From Chloroflexota bacterium (GTDB lineage: Bacteria; Chloroflexota; Anaerolineae; Anaerolineales; Villigracilaceae), in NCBI GenBank assembly GCA_013152325.1, contig JAADGN010000073.1, forward strand, positions 1 through 43,475: a DNA stretch of 43,475 nucleotides. The letters are read 5' to 3'. Of this stretch, positions 26,064 to 34,672 are shown piece after piece. The position numbers and the translations under genes were made by a program. Position 1 is the stretch's first letter; every line of letters starts with the position of its first letter. The notes under the pieces are model-generated. The model did no database searches, was not told where the DNA came from, and saw only the letters and a program-made list of their open reading frames with translations.

Positions 26064-26954
26064 TTACACGACCGACGCCAGGAAATCCAGCACCAGGCGG
26101 TTGAATTGCGCCACGTGGCACTGATGCGGAACGTGGCCGCAGGCCTCGATAGTCTCTCCGCGGGCGTTCGGGAGCATGTCCACCAATTTCGGGAAGGAGG
26201 GCGGGTAAAGGGTGCGATCGTGGAGCCCCCAGACGACCAGGGTCTGTTTGGTAAGGCGGGGCAGGTTCGGGGTCAGGTCGCGCAGCGTGCGCGGCAGGTT
26301 GAAAATGCCGGGGGCGGCGCGTTTGTAATCCAGCGCGGTCTGCACGCGCACGGTTTCCGACAAAAGATGCCCCCCTCCCCCATTGCCCAGGTTCAGGTTC
26401 AGGCTGCTCAAGTCGACCAAGGCGCGGAACATCCAATAGGGCGTACGCTCGATCAGGGTTGTATTCAGGAGCTGACGACGGGAGATGACCTGCATGGTGG
26501 GCGACAACTGTTCCAGCCGATAGAAGGGGTTGGTCAGGATCAACGCCCGGACACGCTCTTCGAAACGCAGGGCATACGCCAGCGCCAGATAGCCGCCCAG
26601 CGAATGACCGATGAGCACCGGCGCTTCATCCAACCCCAGGGAGTCGATCCAGGCCGCCATGTGCTCAAAGACCCGTTCCATGTTGTACTCTGCAAGGTCA
26701 GACGGTTTGTAGCTCTCGCCATGGCCAAGCAAATCGAGCGCACAGGATTCGTGGCCCGCGGCGGTCAGGTCGGGAATGAGAAAATCCCAGTCATGCAGCG
26801 AGGCGGCCAACCCGTGAACCAGGATGACCGGCGCGCCTTCGCCCTGACGGACGAAATTGACCATGGAGGGCATTGAAGCCACAGGGATTTTTCTGGTGTC
26901 CCTGCGCACGCTGTGATTCTTGTGATAAGTGTCAATCTGCAAATTGTTGTTCAT
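26064..26954 (-). CDS. Alpha/beta hydrolase
   Basis: GAPVILVHGLAASLHDWDFLIPDL, APVLIGHSLGGYLALAYALRFEERV (GHSLGG), LVVWGLHDRTLYPPSF. Confidence 0.92.
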   Translation of the reverse strand: MNNNLQIDTYHKNHSVRRDTRKIPVASMPSMVNFVRQGEGAPVILVHGLAASLHDWDFLIPDLTAAGHESCALDLLGHGESYKPSDLAEYNMERVFEHMAAWIDSLGLDEAPVLIGHSLGGYLALAYALRFEERVRALILTNPFYRLEQLSPTMQVISRRQLLNTTLIERTPYWMFRALVDLSSLNLNLGNGGGGHLLSETVRVQTALDYKRAAPGIFNLPRTLRDLTPNLPRLTKQTLVVWGLHDRTLYPPSFPKLVDMLPNARGETIEACGHVPHQCHVAQFNRLVLDFLASVV

Positions 26955-29397
26955 ACCGTTTTGTCAACTCACGCCGCAGTACTTTGCCAATGAAAGTACG
27001 CGGAAAATCATCCATAAAAATGACCAGCCTGGGCACGAGCGCGGGCGGCAGACGCCGCTTGCAATAGGCGATGACCGCCTCGGGCGCCGGACGTTCCCGG
27101 CCGGCGATCACAAAAGCGATCGGCTGCCCGGCGATGGCAACCACTGCGGCCTCTTTGACCTGCGGCACCTCGTAGAGCACTTCCTCCACGTCGCGCGGGA
27201 AGGCCGGTTTGCCCGGTCGAGCAGGATACCACATGTCCGCTTTGCGGGCAATAATACGGAAGTACCCATCGGCGTCCATCTGCGCCACGTCACCGGTCAA
27301 CAACCAGCCATCGTCCATCAAGACTTTGTGCGTGGCCTGCTCGTCCTTCCAGTAGCCCATCATCACCTGCGGGCCGCGCACAGCCAGCTCGCCGATCTGT
27401 CCATCCGGCACTTCCTTGCGGCCGTGCACCAGGTCCACGACGGCAGCCTCCGTCGAGGGCAGCGGGATGCCAATACTGCCCACCTTGCGCATGCCGCCCA
27501 ACGGGTTGGCATGCGTGACAGGCGAGGCTTCGGTCAACCCGTAGCCTTCCACCAGGCGGCCTTTGGTCAGCTTCTCGAAGGCTTCCTGCACTTCGACCGG
27601 CAGCGGCGCGGACCCGCTGATGCAGGCGTTGATCGACGAAACGCGATAACGCCGCACGCCGCGGAAACTGTTGATCGCCACATACATGCTCGGCACACCG
27701 GGGAAGATGGTCGGGCGATAACGTTTGATGGCTTTCAGGATTTCATCGATCTGGAATTGGGGCTGGAGAATCAACGTTGCGCCAAAGGCGATCGGCACGT
27801 TGAGCGCGGTCGTCAGGCCGTAACTGTGCGAGAACGGCAGCGCACACAGGAAACGCTCCTGCCCTTCTTTCGCTTCGGGCATCCACTGGCGCGTCTGCAA
27901 AGCGTTGGCGACCAGGTTGCGGTGCGAGAGCATCACGCCCTTGGAGCGCGCGGTCGTGCCGCCGGTGTACTGGACGACGGCCAGGTCATCCGGCAAGACC
28001 TCCACCGCGGGCGAACGCTGACTCTCTCCGGAGAGCCAACGCGGGAAATCGATCGCGCCCGGCACGCCCAGTCCGCGGTTGCGCCAGCGCGAGATCAGCC
28101 GCTTGGGGAGTGAAAGGTAATCCGCCGGGTCGGTCAGCACGACATAGGGCAGGTCGGTGCTCTCTTGCACCTGACGCGCCAGCCCGCACCAGGGCTTCAA
28201 GGTAACCAGCACGCTGGCCTCGACCTCGCGCACCTGCCGGACGAGCTCCTCCGGATCGGTCACCGGCGGGGTGAAGACCGCCACCGCCCCAGCCTTGAGC
28301 GTGCCGTAAAATCCAACCACCACCTGCGGGACGTTCGGCAGGAGCAGCACCACGCGCGCGCCTTTGCCAATGCCCAGGTTGAGCAGCGCATTCGCAAAAC
28401 GGTTGACCTCGTGATTCAGCCGCCGGTAAGTCATGCGGCTGCCCCCGAAACGGATGGCGACATGTCGCGGGAAACGCCGCACAGCGGAACGCAGCAACTG
28501 GTGCAGCGGGACGCGCGGCAGCCCGATGGTATAGGGAACGCCCGGCTCGTAATTTTGCAGCCAGGGGCGCTCGCGGCGCAGCGCGTCGCGTTCGCTCTCG
28601 GACGTGCCCGGCGCATCCTCCCGCCACGAGAGCTGGCTCTCGCCGCCCAAAAAGCGCTCGATGGCCCGGTCCACCGCCTCGCGGCGTTCGAGCATGACCA
28701 TGTGGCCGGAAACGCCGATATCGGCTTCCACCGCGCCGGGAATGCTCTGCGCGACTTTCTCGAAGGCCGGACGTTCGAAGATCAGGTCGCGGTGACCGCG
28801 AATGACCAGCGTCGGCACGTTCAGTTCGCGGAACTTGTCCCAGCCGCGCCATTTCGACAGGTTGTTCAAATAATAGGGTTTGAGGGCGTGCGGCGGCGCA
28901 TGCAACCAGCGGCGGGTGAACAAATCCGCGATGCGCAGCATCCAGTCGGGCAGGTGCAGCGCCCCTCGGTACAGCGGATTCAATTTGAATTCACCGGCGG
29001 TCGCCATCAGGATCAGTCCCTCCACCCGTTCCGGGTGGTTGAGCGCGTAATCGGTCGCCACGGCCCCGCCATAGGAATGTCCTGCCAGGACGAACGATCC
29101 ACTGACCCCCAGCACGTCCAGCGCGGCTTCCAAATCCGCCTGGATTTCGGGCATATCGTACGACGAACGCGGCTTGTCCGAGCGGCCGTGGCCGCGCAAG
29201 TCGAGCGCGATGACGCGGTTATCCCTCGAAAACTTGCGCAGTTGATAGACCCACTGCGTGGCCTTGCCCCCAAAGCCGTGGATAAAAACAAACGTCCGCT
29301 GAGGGCGATCCGGCGAGATGTCAATCGCCGAGAGTCGCACCAACGGGTCAGACGATACGCGTACTTCGCGCCGGTAGAGTTCCAAGTCAACGTTCAT
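26932..29397 (-). CDS. Fusion protein: N-terminal alpha/beta hydrolase and C-terminal AMP-forming acyl-CoA synthetase
   Basis: FVFIHGFGGKATQWVYQL, FVLAGHSYGGAVATDYAL; then YTGGTTARSKGVMLSHRNLVANA, EGYGLTEASPVTHANP, GWLLTGDVAQMDADGYFRI, FPRTFIGKVLRREL. Confidence 0.94.
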   Translation of the reverse strand: MNVDLELYRREVRVSSDPLVRLSAIDISPDRPQRTFVFIHGFGGKATQWVYQLRKFSRDNRVIALDLRGHGRSDKPRSSYDMPEIQADLEAALDVLGVSGSFVLAGHSYGGAVATDYALNHPERVEGLILMATAGEFKLNPLYRGALHLPDWMLRIADLFTRRWLHAPPHALKPYYLNNLSKWRGWDKFRELNVPTLVIRGHRDLIFERPAFEKVAQSIPGAVEADIGVSGHMVMLERREAVDRAIERFLGGESQLSWREDAPGTSESERDALRRERPWLQNYEPGVPYTIGLPRVPLHQLLRSAVRRFPRHVAIRFGGSRMTYRRLNHEVNRFANALLNLGIGKGARVVLLLPNVPQVVVGFYGTLKAGAVAVFTPPVTDPEELVRQVREVEASVLVTLKPWCGLARQVQESTDLPYVVLTDPADYLSLPKRLISRWRNRGLGVPGAIDFPRWLSGESQRSPAVEVLPDDLAVVQYTGGTTARSKGVMLSHRNLVANALQTRQWMPEAKEGQERFLCALPFSHSYGLTTALNVPIAFGATLILQPQFQIDEILKAIKRYRPTIFPGVPSMYVAINSFRGVRRYRVSSINACISGSAPLPVEVQEAFEKLTKGRLVEGYGLTEASPVTHANPLGGMRKVGSIGIPLPSTEAAVVDLVHGRKEVPDGQIGELAVRGPQVMMGYWKDEQATHKVLMDDGWLLTGDVAQMDADGYFRIIARKADMWYPARPGKPAFPRDVEEVLYEVPQVKEAAVVAIAGQPIAFVIAGRERPAPEAVIAYCKRRLPPALVPRLVIFMDDFPRTFIGKVLRRELTKRYEQQFAD

Positions 29398-29588
29398 GAA
29401 AGAAGTTTACAGGATTTGAGCAGATAAGTCAATTTCGACAGCCCTGCCCAGCGACAAACCGCAGGGCAATCGGTATCCGACCTTTCGGACTCCGCCACAT
29501 AATATCAAACGGGCTCCACGAAAACTCCGGGGGGGGCGAAGGCGGCTGTTCCCATCGTATTGGCAGGAAAAACAAGGCGCGGGTGCGT

Positions 29589-29630
29589 AAGTGCAAATAT
29601 GTTGACTTTTGCACTTTTAAAATGTAAGAT
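29589..29630 (+). promoter_or_regulatory. Putative promoter with overlapping inverted repeat
   Basis: AAGTGCAAA-N10-TTTGCACTT (29589-29616); TTGACT (29602-29607)-N17-TAAGAT (29625-29630). Confidence 0.5.
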
Positions 29631-29734
29631 GTGGATTAACAAAGGGCTTTTCCGGGGAATTTGTTTTAGAGGTTGAACGAGGCGAAGCGCTCGCGCGGCT
29701 GTGCCCAGTCACTTTTTCCACAATTAAGGAGAAC

Positions 29735-31483
29735 ATGATGAGTAAAAACCGTCATCTCTCGCGCCGCGATTTTCTTAAGGCCAGCGCCTTGGCTGTTGGG
29801 GGAGCCATACTGGCCTGCGGCAAAGGGGAGCAATTTGTCGAATTGACCGCCACTGTCGTTCCCACTCCTGCCATCCCCCCTCCATCCGCGCTTGCTCCAG
29901 GCGAATTCGCCGACACCATCCTCGTCAACGGCAACCTGATTACAGTGGACAGCGCGCTGCCCTCCGCTCAGGCGTTAGCCATCAAAGGCGACCGCATCCT
30001 GCAGGTCGGCGCAGACGCGGCCATCCGCGCCCTGGCCGGGGAAACCACCCAGATAATCGACTTGGCGGGCAAGACCGTCACGCCCGGCCTGATCGACGCC
30101 CACAACCACCTGCAGGTGTGGGGCACGCTGCTCAACATGTTCGAGCCGCTGCTGCCGCCCGAGGTGCGCTCGCTGGACGACTTGCTGGCGAAACTGGCCG
30201 ACGCGGTGGCAAAAGTCCCGGCTGGCGAGTGGGTGCAGGGGTATTTCTGGAACGTGACCCCGCTGCCCACCCGCTACGACCTGGACAAAATCGCCCCTGA
30301 GAACCCCATCTGGCTGATGCAGCAGGGCGGTCATTACGGCATCACCAACAGCCTGGGGCTGCAAATCGCCGGCATCACCGCCGAGACGGCGAACCCGGTC
30401 GGCGGCGTCATCCAGCGCGACGCAAACGGCGAACCGACCGGCGCGTTCTACAACCACCGCGCCATGGACCTGGTGCGCTCCCACGCCCCCCAGCCCGGCA
30501 CCGAGACCACCATCCAAAACATCCAGTTCGCGGAAGGGCTGATGGCCGCCCTCGGCGTGACCACCTACCACGATTGCAACGCCCGCTTCAGCGCCATTCA
30601 GGGCTATTTGCAGGCTGGCCGCGACCAGTCGCTGCTGCTGCGCGGCGACGTCTTCTACACGCTGGAGTGGCCCGGCGACTTGCAGCGCGCCCTGGAGGAA
30701 ATCCAATACGACCCGGATGCCTACATGCGCTTCGCCGGGTACAAGTTCCTGATTGACGGCCAAAACCCCACCTGGTACACCCATGAACCCCATGCGGGCA
30801 TCAGTTGGAATATGCCCACCTGGGACCCCAAGAACTTCAAGAAGGCCATCCGCCAACTGCACGATACCGGCCTGCAAATCGCGGTCCACTGCGGCGGCGA
30901 CGCGGCCTTCGACCTGACGCTGGACGCCTACGAGGAGGCCATGAACGCCAACCCGCGCCCCGACCCGCGCCACCGCATCGAACATGGCACACTCACCAAA
31001 CCCGAATCCACCCAGCGCGCCGCCGACCTGGGCGTGCAGATCTCCACCCAGCCGCAATTCGTCGCCTTCGCCAACATGGACAAGGCCATCGAGATGTTCG
31101 GCGAGGAACGCGTGGGCCGCATGATGGTCACCCGCGAATGGCTGGATGCGGGCATCAACGTCGCGCTGGGATCCGATACACCCACCTCGCCCTGGCAGAA
31201 ACCCCAGGTCACCTTGCTGGGCGCTGTCCGGCGGCGGGACAACCAGGGGCGTCCCTTCCACCCGGAGCAGGAACTCACCATCCAGGAGGCGCTCTACGCC
31301 CACACGATGGGTTCCGCCCACGCAGCCTTCGAAGAGGACGTCAAAGGCTCGCTCACGCCCGGCAAATACGCCGATCTGGTGGTGTGGAGCGGGGACTTCT
31401 ACACCGTGGCCGACCCGATGGACATTGTGAATATCGAGGCCGAACTGACCATGATCGGCGGAAAAGTCGTGCATCAAATCTGA
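29735..31483 (+). CDS. YtcJ-like amidohydrolase, putative Tat-exported lipoprotein
   Basis: SRRDFLKASALAVGGAILACGKG (twin-Arg plus lipobox-like Cys), VTPGLIDAHNHLQVWG, VALGSDTPTSPWQ, GKYADLVVWS. Confidence 0.92.
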   Translation: MMSKNRHLSRRDFLKASALAVGGAILACGKGEQFVELTATVVPTPAIPPPSALAPGEFADTILVNGNLITVDSALPSAQALAIKGDRILQVGADAAIRALAGETTQIIDLAGKTVTPGLIDAHNHLQVWGTLLNMFEPLLPPEVRSLDDLLAKLADAVAKVPAGEWVQGYFWNVTPLPTRYDLDKIAPENPIWLMQQGGHYGITNSLGLQIAGITAETANPVGGVIQRDANGEPTGAFYNHRAMDLVRSHAPQPGTETTIQNIQFAEGLMAALGVTTYHDCNARFSAIQGYLQAGRDQSLLLRGDVFYTLEWPGDLQRALEEIQYDPDAYMRFAGYKFLIDGQNPTWYTHEPHAGISWNMPTWDPKNFKKAIRQLHDTGLQIAVHCGGDAAFDLTLDAYEEAMNANPRPDPRHRIEHGTLTKPESTQRAADLGVQISTQPQFVAFANMDKAIEMFGEERVGRMMVTREWLDAGINVALGSDTPTSPWQKPQVTLLGAVRRRDNQGRPFHPEQELTIQEALYAHTMGSAHAAFEEDVKGSLTPGKYADLVVWSGDFYTVADPMDIVNIEAELTMIGGKVVHQI

Positions 31484-31506
31484 AAAACCACCACAGGAGT
31501 AATGCC

Positions 31507-31641
31507 ATGAGAAGGATAAGAAGAAGGAGAGTCGTCCGCAGAGTGACCTGGGGAAGGTGGCACTGGGTCGGTACTGCCCTCGTATTGATTCTGATCTGCG
31601 GCGGAGCCTACGTATGCCGCTTCTCGGGTCTCTTACGCTGA
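31507..31641 (+). CDS. Small Arg-rich single-TM protein (44 aa)
   Basis: MRRIRRRRVVRRVTWGRWHWVGTALVLILICGGAYVCRFSGLLR; AGGAG upstream. Confidence 0.45.
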   Translation: MRRIRRRRVVRRVTWGRWHWVGTALVLILICGGAYVCRFSGLLR

Positions 31642-31669
31642 CCCGGTCAGGATAGAGACAGAAACCAAC

Positions 31670-31699
31670 GCTCTTGCGGGGACAAGCCCCCGCAAGAGC
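31670..31699. repeat. 12-bp-stem hairpin
   Basis: GCTCTTGCGGGG-acaagc-CCCCGCAAGAGC; no T-tract. Confidence 0.6.
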
Positions 31700-31918
31700 A
31701 CAGATGAATCCCGTCCCTCGTCCTGCCTGCGCGGGGACGTTTTCACTCCGGCGGCAAGACAATCTCCTCAAAAGCGAAAATGGCAGCGCCGCAAACGGGA
31801 GAAAGCGATCAAAGATCGTCAACTGCAATTCGACGTGATGATGGAAAAACGCCAGCGGTGAGTCAAAACCCCATTCGCAACGCGTGATGTGTGACGCCTG
31901 ACAGGCGAATTATTCGCT

Positions 31919-31947
31919 TTGACAAATCCCCCTTCCCCTGCTATACT
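31919..31947 (+). promoter_or_regulatory. Sigma70-type promoter upstream of RNase J
   Basis: TTGACA-N17-TATACT. Confidence 0.8.
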
Positions 31948-31953
31948 GAGCAG

Positions 31954-32128
31954 CGTTGGATACGACTTTTACTGTCAAATGGCAGTTTTTTGCACGCTGA
32001 GCACCTAGTGACCTGTAAGAAACCCCGGCAGAAAGACTCCGCAGGGGTATTTTTGTGTATATCTGACTCTATCCGCCATTGGCGGTTGAAATCATTTTTG
32101 TAAATTTAAAGAGGTAAAACAAAACATA
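31954..32128 (+). promoter_or_regulatory. Structured 5' leader of the RNase J mRNA
   Basis: ACTGTC-aaat-GGCAGT followed by T6 (31971-31991); weak ACCCCGG/CCG..GGGGT stem followed by TATTTTT (about 32021-32054); CCGCC-att-GGCGG (32073-32085). Confidence 0.5.
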
Positions 32129-33772
32129 ATGAGTAAAACTAAAAAATTGAAGATCATTCCCTTGGGTGGTTTAGGGGAAGTAGGCAAGAACATGACCGCC
32201 TACGAGTACGGCGAGAATATTCTCGTCGTCGATACCGGCATCATGTTCCCCGAGAACGACATGCTGGGGATCGACTACATTATCCCCGACTTTGACTATC
32301 TGCGCGACAAAGCGCGTATTGTGCGCGGCATCGTCATCACTCACGGACACGAAGACCACATCGGCGCGATCCACCACGTCCTGCGCGACGTCCCGGCCCC
32401 GGTCTACGCCACGCCCCTGACGCGCGGCCTGATCGAGGTCAAACTGGCGCGCAACGGCATGGCAGGCCAAGCCGACCTGCGCACCGTGCAGGCCGGCGAG
32501 ATGGTGCAGATCGGCCCCTTCCAGGTCGAATTCTTCCACGTCTGCCACTCCATCCCCGACACGGTGGGGTTGGGCATCACCACCCCCGGCGGGCTGATCG
32601 TCCACATGAGCGACTACAAGTTCGACCACACGCCGGTGGACGGCTGGCCGACCGACTACGCCAAACTGGCCGAATTCGCACAGCGCGGCGTGGAACTCCT
32701 GCTGGCCGATTCGACCAACGCCGAACGGCCCGGCTGGACGCCCTCCGAGATGGTCATCGGCCCGGCCCTGGACAAAGTCTTCCAAAACGCGGAAGGGCGC
32801 ATCATCATCGCATCCTTCGCTTCGCTGATCTCGCGCATGCAGCAGGTCGCCGATACGGCCGTACGCTACAAGCGCAAACTGGCCTTCGTCGGCATGAGTA
32901 TGGTCGACAACGCCAAAATGGCCCGCAAACTGGGCTATCTTTCCATCCCGGACGACACGCTGGTTCCCCTCGACCAAGCATTGAACATGAAATCAAAAGA
33001 CATTGTGCTGATGTGCACCGGCTCCCAGGGCGAACCCTCATCCATCATCGGACGGCTCTCCACCGGCACCAACCGTCAATTCGATCTCAAGAGCGGGGAT
33101 ACGGTCGTGCTTTCCTCGCATCCCATTCCCGGGAACGAAGAGGCTGTCAGCAAGACCATCAACCGTCTCTTCCGCCGCGGCGCGGACGTGATCTACGACG
33201 CCATCGCGCCAATCCACGTCTCGGGGCACGCCAGCCAGGAGGAGCAAAAACTGCTGCTCAATCTGGTGCGGCCCAAGTATTTCGTCCCGGCGCATGGCGA
33301 ACTGCACATGCTCAAACACCACGCCGTGCTGGCCCAGCAAGTCGGCATCCCGAAAGAGAATATCCGCGTCGTGGAGAACGGACAGGTATTGGAACTCTTC
33401 GACGGAAAGCTCGAATTGGGCGACCGCATCCCCGGCGGATACGTCTTCGTGGACGGCCGCAGCATCGGCGACGTGGACCACGGCGTGATGCGCGAGCGCG
33501 AGCGTCTCTCCCGCAACGGCATCTTCCTGATCGACCTGAACGTGGACAAATTCACCGGACGCCTGCTGCACGACCCGGAGATCATCACCCGCGGCTACGT
33601 CTCCCCCGAAGAGGCCGAGCGGCTGATCCCGATCGTCCAGAAGAAAGTGGTCGATATCGTCAACGGCGGCGGACTGGACAACGAAAAAACCATCATCAAC
33701 GCCGTGCGTTCGTTTCTCTACAACGAGACCAAACGCCGCCCGATGGTCTTTGTGACCCTGAGCAAGACATAG
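32129..33772 (+). CDS. rnj: Ribonuclease J (metallo-beta-lactamase/beta-CASP)
   Basis: KIIPLGGLGEVGKNMTAYEYG, GIVITHGHEDHIGAIHHVL, LLADSTNAERPG, PIHVSGHASQEEQKLLLNLVRPKYFVPAHGE. Confidence 0.97.
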   Translation: MSKTKKLKIIPLGGLGEVGKNMTAYEYGENILVVDTGIMFPENDMLGIDYIIPDFDYLRDKARIVRGIVITHGHEDHIGAIHHVLRDVPAPVYATPLTRGLIEVKLARNGMAGQADLRTVQAGEMVQIGPFQVEFFHVCHSIPDTVGLGITTPGGLIVHMSDYKFDHTPVDGWPTDYAKLAEFAQRGVELLLADSTNAERPGWTPSEMVIGPALDKVFQNAEGRIIIASFASLISRMQQVADTAVRYKRKLAFVGMSMVDNAKMARKLGYLSIPDDTLVPLDQALNMKSKDIVLMCTGSQGEPSSIIGRLSTGTNRQFDLKSGDTVVLSSHPIPGNEEAVSKTINRLFRRGADVIYDAIAPIHVSGHASQEEQKLLLNLVRPKYFVPAHGELHMLKHHAVLAQQVGIPKENIRVVENGQVLELFDGKLELGDRIPGGYVFVDGRSIGDVDHGVMRERERLSRNGIFLIDLNVDKFTGRLLHDPEIITRGYVSPEEAERLIPIVQKKVVDIVNGGGLDNEKTIINAVRSFLYNETKRRPMVFVTLSKT

Positions 33773-33790
33773 GGCATCAATTCATCACCC

Positions 33791-33846
33791 AAACCCCCGT
33801 TCCTTTGTCCCCTCCAGGGATGCCCCGCAACAAGGAACGGGGGTTT
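33791..33846 (+). terminator. Strong intrinsic terminator after RNase J, possibly bidirectional
   Basis: AAACCCCCGTTCCTT...AAGGAACGGGGGTTT stem. Confidence 0.85.
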
Positions 33847-33906
33847 CTGTTTGGCAGAGATGCGGCATTTTTCAACCCGCCTTTCGCACCCAACAAAGTG
33901 CGTCTG

Positions 33907-33922
33907 GGACAATATATTGTCC
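33907..33922. promoter_or_regulatory. 16-bp perfect palindrome, possible operator
   Basis: GGACAATATATTGTCC. Confidence 0.4.
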
Positions 33923-34012
33923 ATTTTGTGTGATGGCACGAGAGAGTCGATTGCAAAAAGCCGCAGCCCCGAAGTTCAAGTGTGGAACAAATGCTTCAAT
34001 CTAGATGAAAAG

Positions 34013-34672
34013 CTATTTTCCCCACCCATGCTCCCCGCGCAGCGGCACAAAAGCCACTGCTATGCTCGCCTCGTGCTCGAACGTATCCCCCCGTCGCTCC
34101 CAGACATCCAAACTCTGAAAGCCCCGTCCGCCCACGGGAATGACCAACCGCCCGCCATCGGCCAGTTGATCGAGCAGCGGAGGCGGCACATCCGGCGCGG
34201 CCGCGGCGACCAGGATCGCGTCATAGGGCGCGGCCTGCGGCCAGCCCAGCGAACCGTCCCCCACATGGCAGATCACATTGTCCAAAGCCAGCTCCCTGAT
34301 CACCTTTTCCGCCCGCGCCGCCAACTCGGGCAGGAACTCCACCGTATGCACGACCGCGGCCAAGTGCGCCAAAATCGCGGCCTGATACCCCGACCCCGTC
34401 CCGACCTCCAACACCCGCTCGTCCCCCTTCAGGTGCAACAGATCCGTCATCAACGCCACGACATAAGGCTGCGAGATGGTCTGCCCAAAACCGATCGGCA
34501 ACGGGTCATCCGCGTAAGCCCAGGGCCAATGTTCACGCGGCACGAACAAATGACGCGGCACACGTTCAAACGCCGCCAGCAAGCGCGGCTCACGCAAGCC
34601 GCGGCGGGCAATTTGTTCCACCATCCGTTGACGCGCAACACTGTATTCATCCATCGTGCAGCCCTCGCGCAA
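34013..34672 (-). CDS. pcm: Protein-L-isoaspartate O-methyltransferase
   Basis: VARQRMVEQIARRGLREPRLLAAFERVPRHLFVP, LPIGFGQTISQPYVVALMTDLL, RVLEVGTGSGYQAAILA; start may be Met at 34654. Confidence 0.95.
   Translation of the reverse strand: MREGCTMDEYSVARQRMVEQIARRGLREPRLLAAFERVPRHLFVPREHWPWAYADDPLPIGFGQTISQPYVVALMTDLLHLKGDERVLEVGTGSGYQAAILAHLAAVVHTVEFLPELAARAEKVIRELALDNVICHVGDGSLGWPQAAPYDAILVAAAAPDVPPPLLDQLADGGRLVIPVGGRGFQSLDVWERRGDTFEHEASIAVAFVPLRGEHGWGK

Noticed and set aside
25951-26436. 161-aa minus-strand ORF
   Set aside because: Overlaps the alpha/beta hydrolase in another frame; no domain
28165-29427. 420-aa plus-strand ORF
   Set aside because: Antisense to the hydrolase-ligase fusion
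29975-31828. 617-aa minus-strand ORF
   Set aside because: Antisense to the amidohydrolase; His/Gly/Val-rich shadow ORF
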